Assembly: GCA_022510905.1 (NCBI GenBank) | Contig: JAFLSN010000001.1 | Location: 117,001-181,000 of the forward strand | Length of the DNA: 64,000 bases | DNA from: Treponema sp. | GTDB taxonomy: Bacteria > Spirochaetota > Spirochaetia > Treponematales > Treponemataceae | Direction of reading: 5' to 3' | Part shown: piece by piece, positions 41,121 to 50,282 of the stretch | Numbering within the stretch: position 1 is the stretch's first letter | How the letters are laid out: each line of letters opens with the position of its first letter | Notes under the pieces: model-generated | Told to the model about the DNA's origin: nothing | The model's input: only the letters and a program-made list of their open reading frames with translations | Database searches by the model: none | Made by a program: the position numbers and the translations under genes

Positions 41121-42600
41121 AACAATTCAGGGTACCGCCGAGATTCCGGCCATTCCAAAAGAAAAATTCACGTTTGTGCAGCAGGATGTCCTGATTTCAG
41201 ACAAGGCGCTCTCTACAAAGCCTGTTGGATATTTAAAAGATGCATTGCTTCGTTTTGTTACAAACCGAGGCTCTCTTATATGCTTTTTTATCATAGTGCT
41301 GCTTATCCTTTATGCCATCATCACGCCGTTCGTTTCGGTACACGCAATATCAGACAAAGACGGCTTTTATGCATATGCCACGCCCCGGCATACATTGTTC
41401 GCGCGGTTCGGTTTTTGGGACGGCACCCAGCGGCTTGAAGTGAACCACCAGAACTTTGACTATTACAGCAATATTCCAGGCGCAATCAAAAAATTTTACG
41501 GTGAAAAAAAACGTCTGGTAGCAGGAAGAGCCCAAACATGGTATGACATCAAACTGGACACATATGCAAAAACTGGTTGGGTCAAAACACTTTTGACGCA
41601 AGATGAATATAAGGCTGCCCGAGAATACGAAGCAAACAGCGGCATTCAGCTTTTTTATCCGGTGATTGACCAGACCAAAGTAAAGAACCGCGGATACCGT
41701 GGAGACATGAATGCCTGGTTTTTGACAAACCAAAAAGGCATTATGCAAAAAAATTCGCTTACTGGAAAACCCCGAAGCATTTTCTTGTCCGACCCTTCCA
41801 GCCCAGACGGACATGCCTACACCATTGCGCGCATGAACGGAAATCAGCTTGAAACCCGTGTGCTGTACAGCGAATGGTACCGATACAAGCACGGCCGATA
41901 CGCTTCGTTTTTGTTTGGCGCAGACTCAAACGGCTATGACATTTGTGTGAGACTTGCACATGGCGCACGGCTTTCACTTTTATTGAGCATCTGTGTCGCT
42001 TCAATCAATCTGTTTTTGGGAATTGTAATTGGTGCCATAGAAGGTTATTACGGCGGCACTGTTGATCTGGTGCTTGAACGGATTAAAGATATTCTATGTG
42101 AAGTTCCCTTTGTGGTGCTTATGACATTGTTCCAGATGTATTTTGCACACAGAGTAGGACCTATCGTCTCAATGTTTGTGGCGTTCATTTTTTTTGGCTG
42201 GATTGGAACATCTTCAACAGTACGTGCGCAATTTTACCGCTTCAAAGGGCAAGAATATGTAATGGCAAGTCGAACGTTAGGCGCACGGGACTCACGACTC
42301 ATATTTCGGCACATTCTGCCAAACGCAATCGGCTTTATCATCACCACATCGGTGCTGACTATTCCAGCAGTGATTTTTTCGGAAGCAAATCTCACATATT
42401 TAGGCATTGTGAATCTGCAATCCGACACAATGACATCAGTCGGCACAATGCTGAACACGGCGCAAGCAACACTGGCAAGCCATCCGCACTGCGTGTTTTT
42501 TCCTGCGGTGTTTATTTCGATTCTGCTGGTCTGCTTTAATGAATTTGGTAATGGCCTGCGAGATGCCTTTAATCCTTCGCTACGGGGGGCCGAACAATGA
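41110..42600 (+). CDS. oppC: oligopeptide ABC transporter permease (OppC) with large extracytoplasmic insert
   Basis: A permease of about 496 residues, near 190 longer than OppC of E. coli. After the first membrane segment ('LICFFIIVLLILYAIITPFVSV') a loop of about 200 residues follows (rich in Tyr, Lys, Asn; '...TLFARFGFWDGTQRLEV...TKVKNRGYRGDM...'). The rest is the normal permease core ('NGYDICVRLAHGARLSLLLSI', 'QFYRFKGQEYVMASRTLGARDSRLIFRHILPNAIG'). The insert faces outside and could form a docking domain for OppA. Start at 41110 by alignment, with GGGAGG 12 bases upstream. Confidence 0.92.
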   Translation: MSFKTIQGTAEIPAIPKEKFTFVQQDVLISDKALSTKPVGYLKDALLRFVTNRGSLICFFIIVLLILYAIITPFVSVHAISDKDGFYAYATPRHTLFARFGFWDGTQRLEVNHQNFDYYSNIPGAIKKFYGEKKRLVAGRAQTWYDIKLDTYAKTGWVKTLLTQDEYKAAREYEANSGIQLFYPVIDQTKVKNRGYRGDMNAWFLTNQKGIMQKNSLTGKPRSIFLSDPSSPDGHAYTIARMNGNQLETRVLYSEWYRYKHGRYASFLFGADSNGYDICVRLAHGARLSLLLSICVASINLFLGIVIGAIEGYYGGTVDLVLERIKDILCEVPFVVLMTLFQMYFAHRVGPIVSMFVAFIFFGWIGTSSTVRAQFYRFKGQEYVMASRTLGARDSRLIFRHILPNAIGFIITTSVLTIPAVIFSEANLTYLGIVNLQSDTMTSVGTMLNTAQATLASHPHCVFFPAVFISILLVCFNEFGNGLRDAFNPSLRGAEQ

Positions 42601-44180
42601 GCACCACAGAGCTTGAAGTAAAAAACTTGAGCGTTTCATTCCGTACCAGCAAAGGAGTAGTCCACGCTGTCCGCGACATTTCATTTACCTTGAATAAAGG
42701 AGAAACGCTTGCAATTGTGGGTGAAAGCGGCTCCGGTAAAAGTGTGACCACAAAAGCCATCCTTGGCATTGAAGCACCTAATGCCGTTATTGAAAGCGGC
42801 GAGATTTGGTATCAGCAGCAAGACCTTTTAAAATACACCGAAGCGCAATTCACCAAAATCCGTGGAAATAAAATTACCATGGTTTTTCAGGATCCGCTTT
42901 CTTCACTTGACCCAATCGTAAAAATCGGCCCGCAACTGACCGAAGCCAGTATATTAAACGGCAAAACAAACCAAAGGCTCGCAAAAAAAGAATTCAACAA
43001 AAACATACGTTTGCTTGGAAAATTGCTTGATAAAAAACATGTCGCAACATACAAAAAAATTCTGAACACATATGGTGCAATGCTGGTGCAGGATAGTGAT
43101 GCGCGTGAATATGCCGACAGCATATGCTTTGATATTTCACACCTAAAACAAACAACAGTAACGCAGGAATCGCTTGCATTGCTTTTAAAAAAATGTCAAC
43201 GCTTGCACGCACCTCATTTTATCGCTAAAGGCGACACTACATTGGAATCGTTGATTGCCCCAATCAAAAAGTCCTCGCAAAAAAAAGATACTAAACAGTC
43301 TGACATAAAAATTCAGCTGCAACAGCTTTCAGATTTTTTAACCGAACGAACCTCAAAGCCAGCGCCAGACTTTTTGACACTCGCCGCAAATAGCATAGAC
43401 ACATCATTTATAAAAACTTTTGTCGCCAACGCTTCGCATGTACATGCCGAAAACGTTCTGCGTAATCTCGAAAAAGCCGCCACGGAGAAAGTGCAGCATG
43501 TTTCACGCCAAATGGCTTATGACAAAGCCATAAGAATTATGGAAGAAGTAGGAATCCGTGACGCACGAAAACGCTTTGAACAGTATCCATTCGAGTTTTC
43601 TGGAGGCATGCGCCAACGAATTGTGATTGCCATTGCCATTGCCGCAAACCCAGACATACTTATCTGCGATGAACCTACTACAGCACTTGACGTAACCATT
43701 CAGGCGCAGATTATAGAACTGATAAACCGCCTAAAAACAAAACGTCACATGAGCGTGATTTTTATAACACACGACCTTGGCGTTGTTGCGAACGTGGCTG
43801 ACCGCATTGCCGTAATGTACGCGGGAAAAATTGTTGAGACAGGAACCGCCGATGATATTTTTTATCGTCCCGCGCATCCGTACACATGGGCCTTGCTTGC
43901 TTCCGTGCCAGATTTGGATACCACAGAAACACTTACTTCCATTCCCGGAACACCACCCAACATGATGTTCCCCCCAAAGGGAGATGCGTTCGCGGAACGA
44001 AATGCATACGCCATGCAGATTGATTTTGAACAGCAACCGCCTCTTTTTAAAATCAGTGAAACGCATTACGCAGCCACATGGTTGCTGCATCCAGATGCGC
44101 CCGCCGTAGAAATGCCACAAGCGCTAAAAGACCGCATCGCCAGAATGAAGGCGCGAAAGGAGGCCTGCAATGAAAAGTGA
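42597..44180 (+). CDS. oppD: oligopeptide ABC transporter ATPase (OppD) with ~190-residue insert
   Basis: A 527-residue ATPase; OppD is usually about 330. Walker A 'GESGSGKSVTTKAIL', Q-loop 'MVFQDPLSSLDP', signature 'FSGGMRQRIVIAIAIA', Walker B 'ILICDEPTTALDVT' and the C-terminal oligopeptide-family tail are present. The extra segment (about residues 125-310) lies between Q-loop and signature, in the helical subdomain that contacts the permease. It is Lys- and Ser-rich and helical. No stop or frameshift suggests a broken fusion. Confidence 0.92.
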   Translation: MSTTELEVKNLSVSFRTSKGVVHAVRDISFTLNKGETLAIVGESGSGKSVTTKAILGIEAPNAVIESGEIWYQQQDLLKYTEAQFTKIRGNKITMVFQDPLSSLDPIVKIGPQLTEASILNGKTNQRLAKKEFNKNIRLLGKLLDKKHVATYKKILNTYGAMLVQDSDAREYADSICFDISHLKQTTVTQESLALLLKKCQRLHAPHFIAKGDTTLESLIAPIKKSSQKKDTKQSDIKIQLQQLSDFLTERTSKPAPDFLTLAANSIDTSFIKTFVANASHVHAENVLRNLEKAATEKVQHVSRQMAYDKAIRIMEEVGIRDARKRFEQYPFEFSGGMRQRIVIAIAIAANPDILICDEPTTALDVTIQAQIIELINRLKTKRHMSVIFITHDLGVVANVADRIAVMYAGKIVETGTADDIFYRPAHPYTWALLASVPDLDTTETLTSIPGTPPNMMFPPKGDAFAERNAYAMQIDFEQQPPLFKISETHYAATWLLHPDAPAVEMPQALKDRIARMKARKEACNEK

Positions 44181-45249
44181 AAGGCAAGAACCGCTTTTAA
44201 AAGTAGAACACTTGCGGCAGTATTTTAACAAAGGCACATTCCATGCAGTAGACGATGTAAGCTTTGACATTGCCAAAGGCGAAGTGCTCGGCTTGGTTGG
44301 CGAAAGCGGCTGCGGCAAAACCACAACAGGCCGTTCTATTATCAAACTGTATCCAATTACCGGTGGAAATATTTATTTTAAAGGAAAAAGAATAAACGCA
44401 GGATTGTATGAATACAAAAAAGCCATTGACACTGCAAAAGCCGAAGCCCGCGCACAACTTGCCCAGGCAGCACACAACAGCGCCAACGCAAGGCTCATTC
44501 GGAGAAAGTGCGCACTGGCGATTTCCGAACAAAAAAAGCTGATGGCACAGGCCAGGCAGATTCAGCGAGACCATCACTTTGAAACAAAAATTCAGATGAT
44601 TTTTCAAGACCCGGTTTCTTCACTTGACCCGCGCATGACAGTACGCGAAATCATTGCAGAAGGCCTCCGCATTCATGGCGAACGCAACGAACAACGCATT
44701 ACTCAAAAAGTATTCCACGTGCTAAAAACAGTAGGACTTGTTCCAGAATACGCTGACCGCTACCCGCACGAATTTTCTGGCGGGCAACGGCAACGTATCG
44801 GCATAGCCCGCGCAATCATTATGGAGCCAGAATTGATTATTGCAGACGAACCGGTCAGTGCGCTCGATGTTTCAGTAAAGGCGCAGGTTATCAATCTGCT
44901 AAACGACCTCCGCAAAACAATGGGTCTGACCATTCTGTTCATAGCGCATGACCTTTCCGTGGTAAAATATTTTTCAGATCGAATTGCCGTGATGTACTAT
45001 GGAAAACTGGTTGAGTTGGCATCTTCCTCGGAACTGTTTTTGCATCCGTGCCACCCATACACAAAATCCCTGCTAAGTGCCATTCCACTGCCCGACCCAG
45101 GTTACGAAAAACAACGGGTCAGGATTCCATACATTCATGCTGAACACAACGAAAGCCAAGGCGAACTGCGCGAAGTGGTTCCGGGGCATTTTGTGCGCTG
45201 CACCAATGATGAATGTGCCGTCTACCGCAAACAGCTTGCACAAGCATGA
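44170..45249 (+). CDS. oppF: oligopeptide ABC transporter ATPase (OppF) with helical insert
   Basis: A 359-residue ATPase partner of OppD. Walker A 'GESGCGKTTTGRSII', Q-loop 'QMIFQDPVSSLDPRMTV', signature 'FSGGQRQRIGIARAII', Walker B 'LIIADEPVSALDVS'. About 60 extra residues between Walker A and Q-loop ('AIDTAKAEARAQLAQAAHNSAN...RRKCALAISEQKKLM') are strongly helical. Thus both ATPases of this transporter carry insertions. Overlaps oppD by 11 bp. Confidence 0.93.
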   Translation: MKSERQEPLLKVEHLRQYFNKGTFHAVDDVSFDIAKGEVLGLVGESGCGKTTTGRSIIKLYPITGGNIYFKGKRINAGLYEYKKAIDTAKAEARAQLAQAAHNSANARLIRRKCALAISEQKKLMAQARQIQRDHHFETKIQMIFQDPVSSLDPRMTVREIIAEGLRIHGERNEQRITQKVFHVLKTVGLVPEYADRYPHEFSGGQRQRIGIARAIIMEPELIIADEPVSALDVSVKAQVINLLNDLRKTMGLTILFIAHDLSVVKYFSDRIAVMYYGKLVELASSSELFLHPCHPYTKSLLSAIPLPDPGYEKQRVRIPYIHAEHNESQGELREVVPGHFVRCTNDECAVYRKQLAQA

Positions 45250-45626
45250 AGCAAATTGCACGCTTTTTGATTCAGCTGCTTGCCGGACTTGGCATGGCAT
45301 TCGGTGTTGCCTGCTATGAACATTCGCGAGGTTCATTCACAGTGTTTCGATTGGCAAGCGACGGTTGCTTTGTTGCGGCGGTTTTGTTTTTTGCGGTGGG
45401 TGGACTTCGATTTATTGCACGGCAGAACGAATTTACATCGCTTTCATTTGCATGTAAAAAACTGGCAGAACGCATTCTGCATCCACGGGAAGACTCATAT
45501 TCCGCAGAAACATATGCAGATTATGTGCGGGACCGTTCACAAGAAACGGCTCACAGCGGAAAAACTACAATACTGGTGGCAGCGGTGCTTGTAGCCGTGG
45601 CAATCGGCACAGCGCTTCTTGCATAA
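45246..45626 (+). CDS. DUF3899-like small membrane protein
   Basis: About 126 residues with an N-terminal segment, a second helix pair ('GCFVAAVLFFAVGGLRFIARQNEF') and a C-terminal membrane helix ('TTILVAAVLVAVAIGTALLA'). The 'SDG.FVAAVLFFAVGGL.FI....EF' pattern fits the DUF3899 family, function unknown. Its ATG overlaps the TGA of oppF (ATGA), so it is the last gene of the opp operon and may assist that transporter. Confidence 0.65.
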   Translation: MKQIARFLIQLLAGLGMAFGVACYEHSRGSFTVFRLASDGCFVAAVLFFAVGGLRFIARQNEFTSLSFACKKLAERILHPREDSYSAETYADYVRDRSQETAHSGKTTILVAAVLVAVAIGTALLA

Positions 45627-45681
45627 AAGCCCGGCGAATTCCTAACACATAATTATTTGTTTTATATCTTCAATCTCAATG

Positions 45682-45710
45682 TTCATTCAATAAAATAGCA
45701 CGATTATAAA
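45682..45710 (+). promoter_or_regulatory. promoter of the secreted basic protein
   Basis: TTCATT (45682-45687), 17 bp, TATAAA (45705-45710), giving a leader of about 85 bases that contains the inverted repeat below. Confidence 0.5.
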
Positions 45711-45732
45711 AGTGCAAGCGGACACAAAGCCG

Positions 45733-45767
45733 CACTTTAAGCGGTTTTGGAAATATCGCTTAAAGTG
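45733..45767 (+). promoter_or_regulatory. 11-bp inverted repeat in the leader of the secreted basic protein
   Basis: CACTTTAAGCG (45733-45743) and CGCTTAAAGTG (45757-45767) are perfect complements with a 13-base loop. The stem ends 35 bases before the ATG and 20 bases before the GGAGG. It could be an operator or an RNA stem that controls stability. Related words (AAAGTGCAAGCGG, 45709-45721) occur just upstream. Confidence 0.55.
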
Positions 45768-45802
45768 ATAGTTCCGCAGAAATTTATTTTTGGAGGTATT
45801 AT

Positions 45803-46477
45803 ATGAAAAACACAAAAATGTTTGGAACCATTTTTTTGGGGCTTGCGCTGATTTTGCTCGCGCCGGTTTCGGTGAATGCAAGGGAACACAATGGCAGAAA
45901 AAACACGTTCCATGGCAAGCACGAAACAAGTATCAAAAAAAACGCACGGAAAAGGCAGCCGCCAAAACAGCTTGAACTGGTGGGAACCGTTGTAAAATAC
46001 ACGGAAAACGAAAAAAGTTTTATGGGACTGGTAACAGCTGATGGCAAAGAATACGCACTGATGGCATTTCCGCAGTCTGGAAGAAATAGGCTTGGCCCCA
46101 AAACTGAAAAAGCGCCGCTACAACAAAAAAACAGCGGCAAAAAACCAAATGCATACAGGCAGATACCGAACCGCCCCAAAGATGCTGTAACCAAAGACAC
46201 GCTCAAATCCGCAGAAGGAAAAACAGTAAAAGTAACGGGATTTTTGCTACCTATACGCAAACAAAACGAGCATATAGCTAAAAGAGGCCAGACAGTCAAA
46301 AAAGACGCATCAAAAGAAAAAAAGCCATACAAACATACCAAACGGCCTTTGCATAAAGGTAACCAAAAACGGTTGCCGCCGCAGGCCAAACCAAGAGGCA
46401 TGAGGCCTGGCATAAATAATGCCCCGAAGCTTGCCAACGGAACGCTCGTTGTCTGTACCCTTTCTTTTGTTGAGTAA
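45803..46477 (+). CDS. secreted lysine-rich protein of unknown function
   Basis: A 224-residue protein with a clear signal peptide (cleavage after VNA). The mature part is very basic (Lys, Arg, Gln, Pro rich). Two beta-rich segments ('LELVGTVVKYTENEKSFMGLVTADGKEYAL' and 'KSAEGKTVKVTGFLLP...GTLVVCTLSF') look like an OB-fold split by a Lys-rich stretch. No homologue recognised. GGAGG 8 bases before the ATG. It could bind envelope polyanions, but this is speculation. Confidence 0.7.
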   Translation: MKNTKMFGTIFLGLALILLAPVSVNAREHNGRKNTFHGKHETSIKKNARKRQPPKQLELVGTVVKYTENEKSFMGLVTADGKEYALMAFPQSGRNRLGPKTEKAPLQQKNSGKKPNAYRQIPNRPKDAVTKDTLKSAEGKTVKVTGFLLPIRKQNEHIAKRGQTVKKDASKEKKPYKHTKRPLHKGNQKRLPPQAKPRGMRPGINNAPKLANGTLVVCTLSFVE

Positions 46478-46632
46478 ACCTGTTTCGATCTGTACCCACA
46501 AAAAAGCCTGGAGTTTAATTATTCTGGGCTTTTAATTTTTTTTGTACCTTACAAAGAGCTTTTTAGCGCATAAAACCATCGGTTCATCGTATTTTCCACA
46601 AATTATGCACAACTTATCTTCATTGACTAAAA

Positions 46633-46648
46633 ACACTATCCATAGTAA
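46633..46648. promoter_or_regulatory. NrdR box 1
   Basis: ACACTATCCATAGTAA matches the NrdR box (ACACWATATATWGTGT) at most positions. It overlaps a possible promoter TTGACT (46623-46628) / TAACTT (46646-46651). Confidence 0.75.
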
Positions 46649-46663
46649 CTTAAATCATCTAAA

Positions 46664-46679
46664 ACACCATATCTAGTGC
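46664..46679. promoter_or_regulatory. NrdR box 2
   Basis: ACACCATATCTAGTGC is a strong match. It starts 31 bp after box 1, three helical turns, the usual arrangement for NrdR pairs. nrdR itself is not in the window. Confidence 0.82.
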
Positions 46680-46760
46680 ATAAACAATATCAAAGTCGGT
46701 GCTAAAGTATCATTTTTTTGATGCCAGACGCACCAAAAAGATACAAAAGGGGTTCGGGAG

Positions 46761-48941
46761 ATGAAAATCATTAAGCGAAGCGGAGCGGAAGTTCCGTTCG
46801 ACCGCCAAAAAATCGTGCATGCCATTGAACAAGCCAATCGGCGCGTAGAAATCGATGACAGCGAGCGACTTTCCCAGAGTGACATAACCTCGATTGTAGA
46901 CGATATTGAAATTGAGTGCCATAAAGAAGGTCACGCGCTCAGCGTGGAAAATATTCAAGACTTAGTTGAAACTGGCATAATGCAGCATGGCGCGTACAAA
47001 GTGGCCAAGCTATACATAACATACCGCTATCTGCACAATCTAAAACGCAACACCACCGATGAGCAAATCCTCAGCCTGCTCGAAGAAAACAACGAAGAGG
47101 TCAAGCAGGAAAACTCCAACAAAAACCCAAGTGTTGTTTCAGTGCAGAGAGACTACATGGCAGGTGAAGTATCCAAAGACATCACGCGCCGCTTTCTCCT
47201 TGACGAAGACATTGCCGCAGCCCACGACCAAGGGCTAATCCACTTTCACGATGCAGACTACTTTGCGCAGCACATGCACAACTGCGACCTGGTAAACCTC
47301 GAAGACATGCTCCAAAACGGCACAGTCATAAGCGGAACAAAAATTGACCGCCCGCACTCGTTCAGCACGGCATGCAACATTGCCACGCAGATTATTGCGC
47401 AGGTAGCAAGCTGTCAGTATGGGGGCCAGAGCATTTCGCTTTCACACCTTGCGCCATTTGTTGATGTCAGCCGCAAAAAAATCGAAAAAGAAATCCGCAA
47501 AACAGCGGCGGCCACAAATCTTGTGCTAGATGACCACCAGTTCACATATATGGTGAATGAACGGCTCCAGAATGAAATCACTCGGGGCGTTCAGACAATC
47601 CAATATCAAGTGATTACCCTTATGACCACCAACGGCCAAGCTCCGTTCGTTACGGTGTTCATGTACCTGAACGAAGCCAAAAACGAGCAGGAAAAAGCCG
47701 ACCTCGCACTCATAATTGAAGAAGTGCTCAAACAGCGCTATCAAGGCGTAAAAAACGAAAAAGGCGCGTGGATTACTCCCGCATTCCCCAAGCTGATTTA
47801 TGTGCTTGAAGAAGACAACATAACCGAAGGCTCAAAATATTACCACCTAACCGAGCTTGCCGCAAAATGCACCGCACGCCGAATGGTACCAGACTACATC
47901 AGCGAAAAGAAAATGCTGGAGCTCAAAGTCGATAAAAACGGAAACGGAAACTGCTATCCATGCATGGGCTGCCGTTCATTTCTAACTGCCTATATCGACC
48001 CTGAAACGGGAAAACCCAAATACTACGGAAGATTCAATCAAGGTGTTGTCACACTCAACCTTGTGGACGTGGCCTGCTCTTCCGGTGGCGACATGGAAAA
48101 GTTCTGGCAGATTCTTGATGAACGCCTTCACCTATGCCACCGCGCATTGCAAATACGGCACAAACGGCTCCTCGGCACCAAAAGCGATGCGGCTCCGATT
48201 CTGTGGCAAAACGGCGCACTGGCTCGGCTCAAAAAAGGTGAAGTGATTGACAAACTCCTGTTCAACGGCTATTCCACAATCAGCCTTGGCTATGCCGGCC
48301 TGTGCGAATGCACCCGTTACATGACCGGTCTCCCGCACACAGATCCGGAAGCCACGCCCTTTGCACTCAGCGTAATGCACCACCTGAACGATGCCTGTTT
48401 ACGGTGGAAGGCAGATGAGCACATCGACTATTCCATATATGGTACCCCACTTGAAAGCACCACGTATAAATTCGCCAAATGCCTAAAAAAAAGGTTCGGT
48501 ATTATCGAAGGTGTCACCGACAAAAACTATATCACAAACAGTTACCATGTGCATGTCACCGAACAAATAGACGCTTTTTCAAAACTCACGTTTGAAGCTC
48601 AGTTTCAAGAGCTTTCTCCCGGTGGCGCGGTTAGCTACGTTGAAGTGCCTAACATGGAACATAACATTCCAGCTGTTATAACGCTCCTCCAGCACATTTA
48701 CGAGCATATAATGTATGCTGAGCTCAACACCAAAAGCGACTATTGCCAGCAGTGCGGGTTTACAGGTGAAATCGGCATAGCTTCCGATGCTGACGGAAAG
48801 CTCGTGTGGGAATGCCCAAATTGCAACAACCGCGACCAATCCATGATGAATGTAGCACGACGCACCTGTGGCTATATTGGTACGCAGTTCTGGAACCAAG
48901 GTCGTACCCAAGAAATCAAAGAGCGCGTGTTGCACATATAA
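46761..48941 (+). CDS. nrdD: anaerobic ribonucleoside-triphosphate reductase
   Basis: The class III reductase of 726 residues that makes dNTPs without oxygen. An ATP cone lies at the N-terminus ('MKIIKRSGAEVPFDRQKIVHAIEQANRRV'). The C-terminus has the zinc motifs 'YCQQCGFTGEIG' and 'WECPNCNN' and the glycyl radical loop 'RRTCGYIGTQFW'. It is activated by NrdG, encoded next. A Shine-Dalgarno-like AAAGGGG precedes the ATG. Control by NrdR is strongly suggested. Confidence 0.96.
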   Translation: MKIIKRSGAEVPFDRQKIVHAIEQANRRVEIDDSERLSQSDITSIVDDIEIECHKEGHALSVENIQDLVETGIMQHGAYKVAKLYITYRYLHNLKRNTTDEQILSLLEENNEEVKQENSNKNPSVVSVQRDYMAGEVSKDITRRFLLDEDIAAAHDQGLIHFHDADYFAQHMHNCDLVNLEDMLQNGTVISGTKIDRPHSFSTACNIATQIIAQVASCQYGGQSISLSHLAPFVDVSRKKIEKEIRKTAAATNLVLDDHQFTYMVNERLQNEITRGVQTIQYQVITLMTTNGQAPFVTVFMYLNEAKNEQEKADLALIIEEVLKQRYQGVKNEKGAWITPAFPKLIYVLEEDNITEGSKYYHLTELAAKCTARRMVPDYISEKKMLELKVDKNGNGNCYPCMGCRSFLTAYIDPETGKPKYYGRFNQGVVTLNLVDVACSSGGDMEKFWQILDERLHLCHRALQIRHKRLLGTKSDAAPILWQNGALARLKKGEVIDKLLFNGYSTISLGYAGLCECTRYMTGLPHTDPEATPFALSVMHHLNDACLRWKADEHIDYSIYGTPLESTTYKFAKCLKKRFGIIEGVTDKNYITNSYHVHVTEQIDAFSKLTFEAQFQELSPGGAVSYVEVPNMEHNIPAVITLLQHIYEHIMYAELNTKSDYCQQCGFTGEIGIASDADGKLVWECPNCNNRDQSMMNVARRTCGYIGTQFWNQGRTQEIKERVLHI

Positions 48942-49022
48942 AATCGACTTCACTTGCAGCTGCAAGGCCTAAAGCAAATTCAACATGCGCATGGATTTTT
49001 GCACGGAGGAAATTCTTGCACC

Positions 49023-49526
49023 ATGAACTATGGTGAAATAAAAAAGCTTGATATTGCCAATGGTGACGGGGTGCGGGTCTCGCTGTTTGTATCAGGATGC
49101 CGCATTCACTGCGCCGGTTGCTTTAATGCACAAACATGGGATTTTTGCTACGGGAAACCGTTCACAAAAAAAACTGTTTCAGAGCTTTTAACGCTGCTTT
49201 CACCAAAACACATCAGTGGGCTCACCGTGCTTGGCGGTGAACCGTTCGAGCCAGAAAACCAAAAAGCGCTGCTTCCATTTTTGCGCACTGTCAGGCAAAC
49301 CTATCCGCAAAAAACGATATGGTGCTTTACCGGCTATGTATACGAAAAAGACCTGCTCCCCGCAGACGGAAAGCGCCACACCGAACACACAGACGAACTG
49401 CTTTCACTTATCGATGTGCTTGTAGACGGCCCGTTCATACAGGAGCAAAAAGACGTATCGCTGCAATTCAGAGGCTCACGCAACCAGCGCATTATCCGCC
49501 TGTCAGAAAAATGCGCCATAACTTAA
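49023..49526 (+). CDS. nrdG: anaerobic ribonucleotide reductase-activating protein
   Basis: A radical SAM activase of about 167 residues that makes the glycyl radical in NrdD. The cluster motif is 'SGCRIHCAGCFN' (C-x3-C-x2-C). It begins 'MNYGEIKKLDIANGDGVRVSLF', as in the family. GGAGG lies 13 bases upstream, a long spacing; the frame upstream to 48954 has no homology. Cotranscribed with nrdD. Confidence 0.93.
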   Translation: MNYGEIKKLDIANGDGVRVSLFVSGCRIHCAGCFNAQTWDFCYGKPFTKKTVSELLTLLSPKHISGLTVLGGEPFEPENQKALLPFLRTVRQTYPQKTIWCFTGYVYEKDLLPADGKRHTEHTDELLSLIDVLVDGPFIQEQKDVSLQFRGSRNQRIIRLSEKCAIT

Positions 49527-49609
49527 CTTCTGTTTTCGCCACGTTCCAAAAACTAAAACTTCACAACTATTTACCATGAATCTTACAGCTTGCGCATATT
49601 CACACCTAC

Positions 49610-49638
49610 TTGCAAAAAATCATGCAAAGCTCTAAAAT
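49610..49638 (+). promoter_or_regulatory. promoter ahead of the 179-residue gene and proABC
   Basis: TTGCAA (49610-49615), 17 bp, TAAAAT (49633-49638), 9 bases to the ATG at 49648. At most a three-base leader; no ribosome binding site. Confidence 0.55.
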
Positions 49639-49647
49639 AATTTTTAT

Positions 49648-50187
49648 ATGAAAGGTGATTTGATTGAAGAATTTGTAGATAAAAAATCGCTACAAGCATT
49701 GACAGTATTTACTGATACCGCAGATGAAGCTGAAATAACCACGCAGGCATTGCAGGTGGCAACCATTTTCAACGCGCTCCCAACCTTCAAAGAAATCACC
49801 GCAGACAATGTGGCAACAGAAACAAAACTCGTTTCAAGTTTCCATAAAAACCTGGTGCTCCTTATTCAAAAAACTTGGGTAGAAAAATCCGATGAAGAAC
49901 TCAAAGCCCAAGTGCTGTACCATCTTGATGAATTCTGTGCGCTGTTAAATTCTCACAAATACACCCAAGCCTACGAATCATTTTTTTCTATTGTTGATGA
50001 TGTAATCTATCTGATGTTCGGCATTCAGACAAAAGCAAAAGAATTTTCAGAATATGCGCTTCGAATCGATCCTGAATTTGGCATTTTCTGGTGGTATGTA
50101 AAAAGTCTTCCACGCGATGCCACCTGGCCGACACAAAAAAGTCGCATCGCCATTCTGCTGGGAATGTACTTTCTTGCAAATTTCTAA
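49648..50187 (+). CDS. protein of unknown function upstream of proA
   Basis: A 179-residue, mostly helical, acidic protein with no signal peptide and no recognised domain. 'FGIFWWYVKSLPRD' is the most distinctive segment. It has its own promoter and is followed by proA after 95 bp, so a regulatory link to proline synthesis is possible but unsupported. Composition matches its neighbours. Confidence 0.6.
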   Translation: MKGDLIEEFVDKKSLQALTVFTDTADEAEITTQALQVATIFNALPTFKEITADNVATETKLVSSFHKNLVLLIQKTWVEKSDEELKAQVLYHLDEFCALLNSHKYTQAYESFFSIVDDVIYLMFGIQTKAKEFSEYALRIDPEFGIFWWYVKSLPRDATWPTQKSRIAILLGMYFLANF

Positions 50188-50282
50188 GTGCTATTTTACA
50201 AAAACGCATCATATTTTGCGTGGCAGGCGCCACTTTACATAACCAAAAATTCAAAGCAAATGATTCGCAGTTGGAGGATGCC

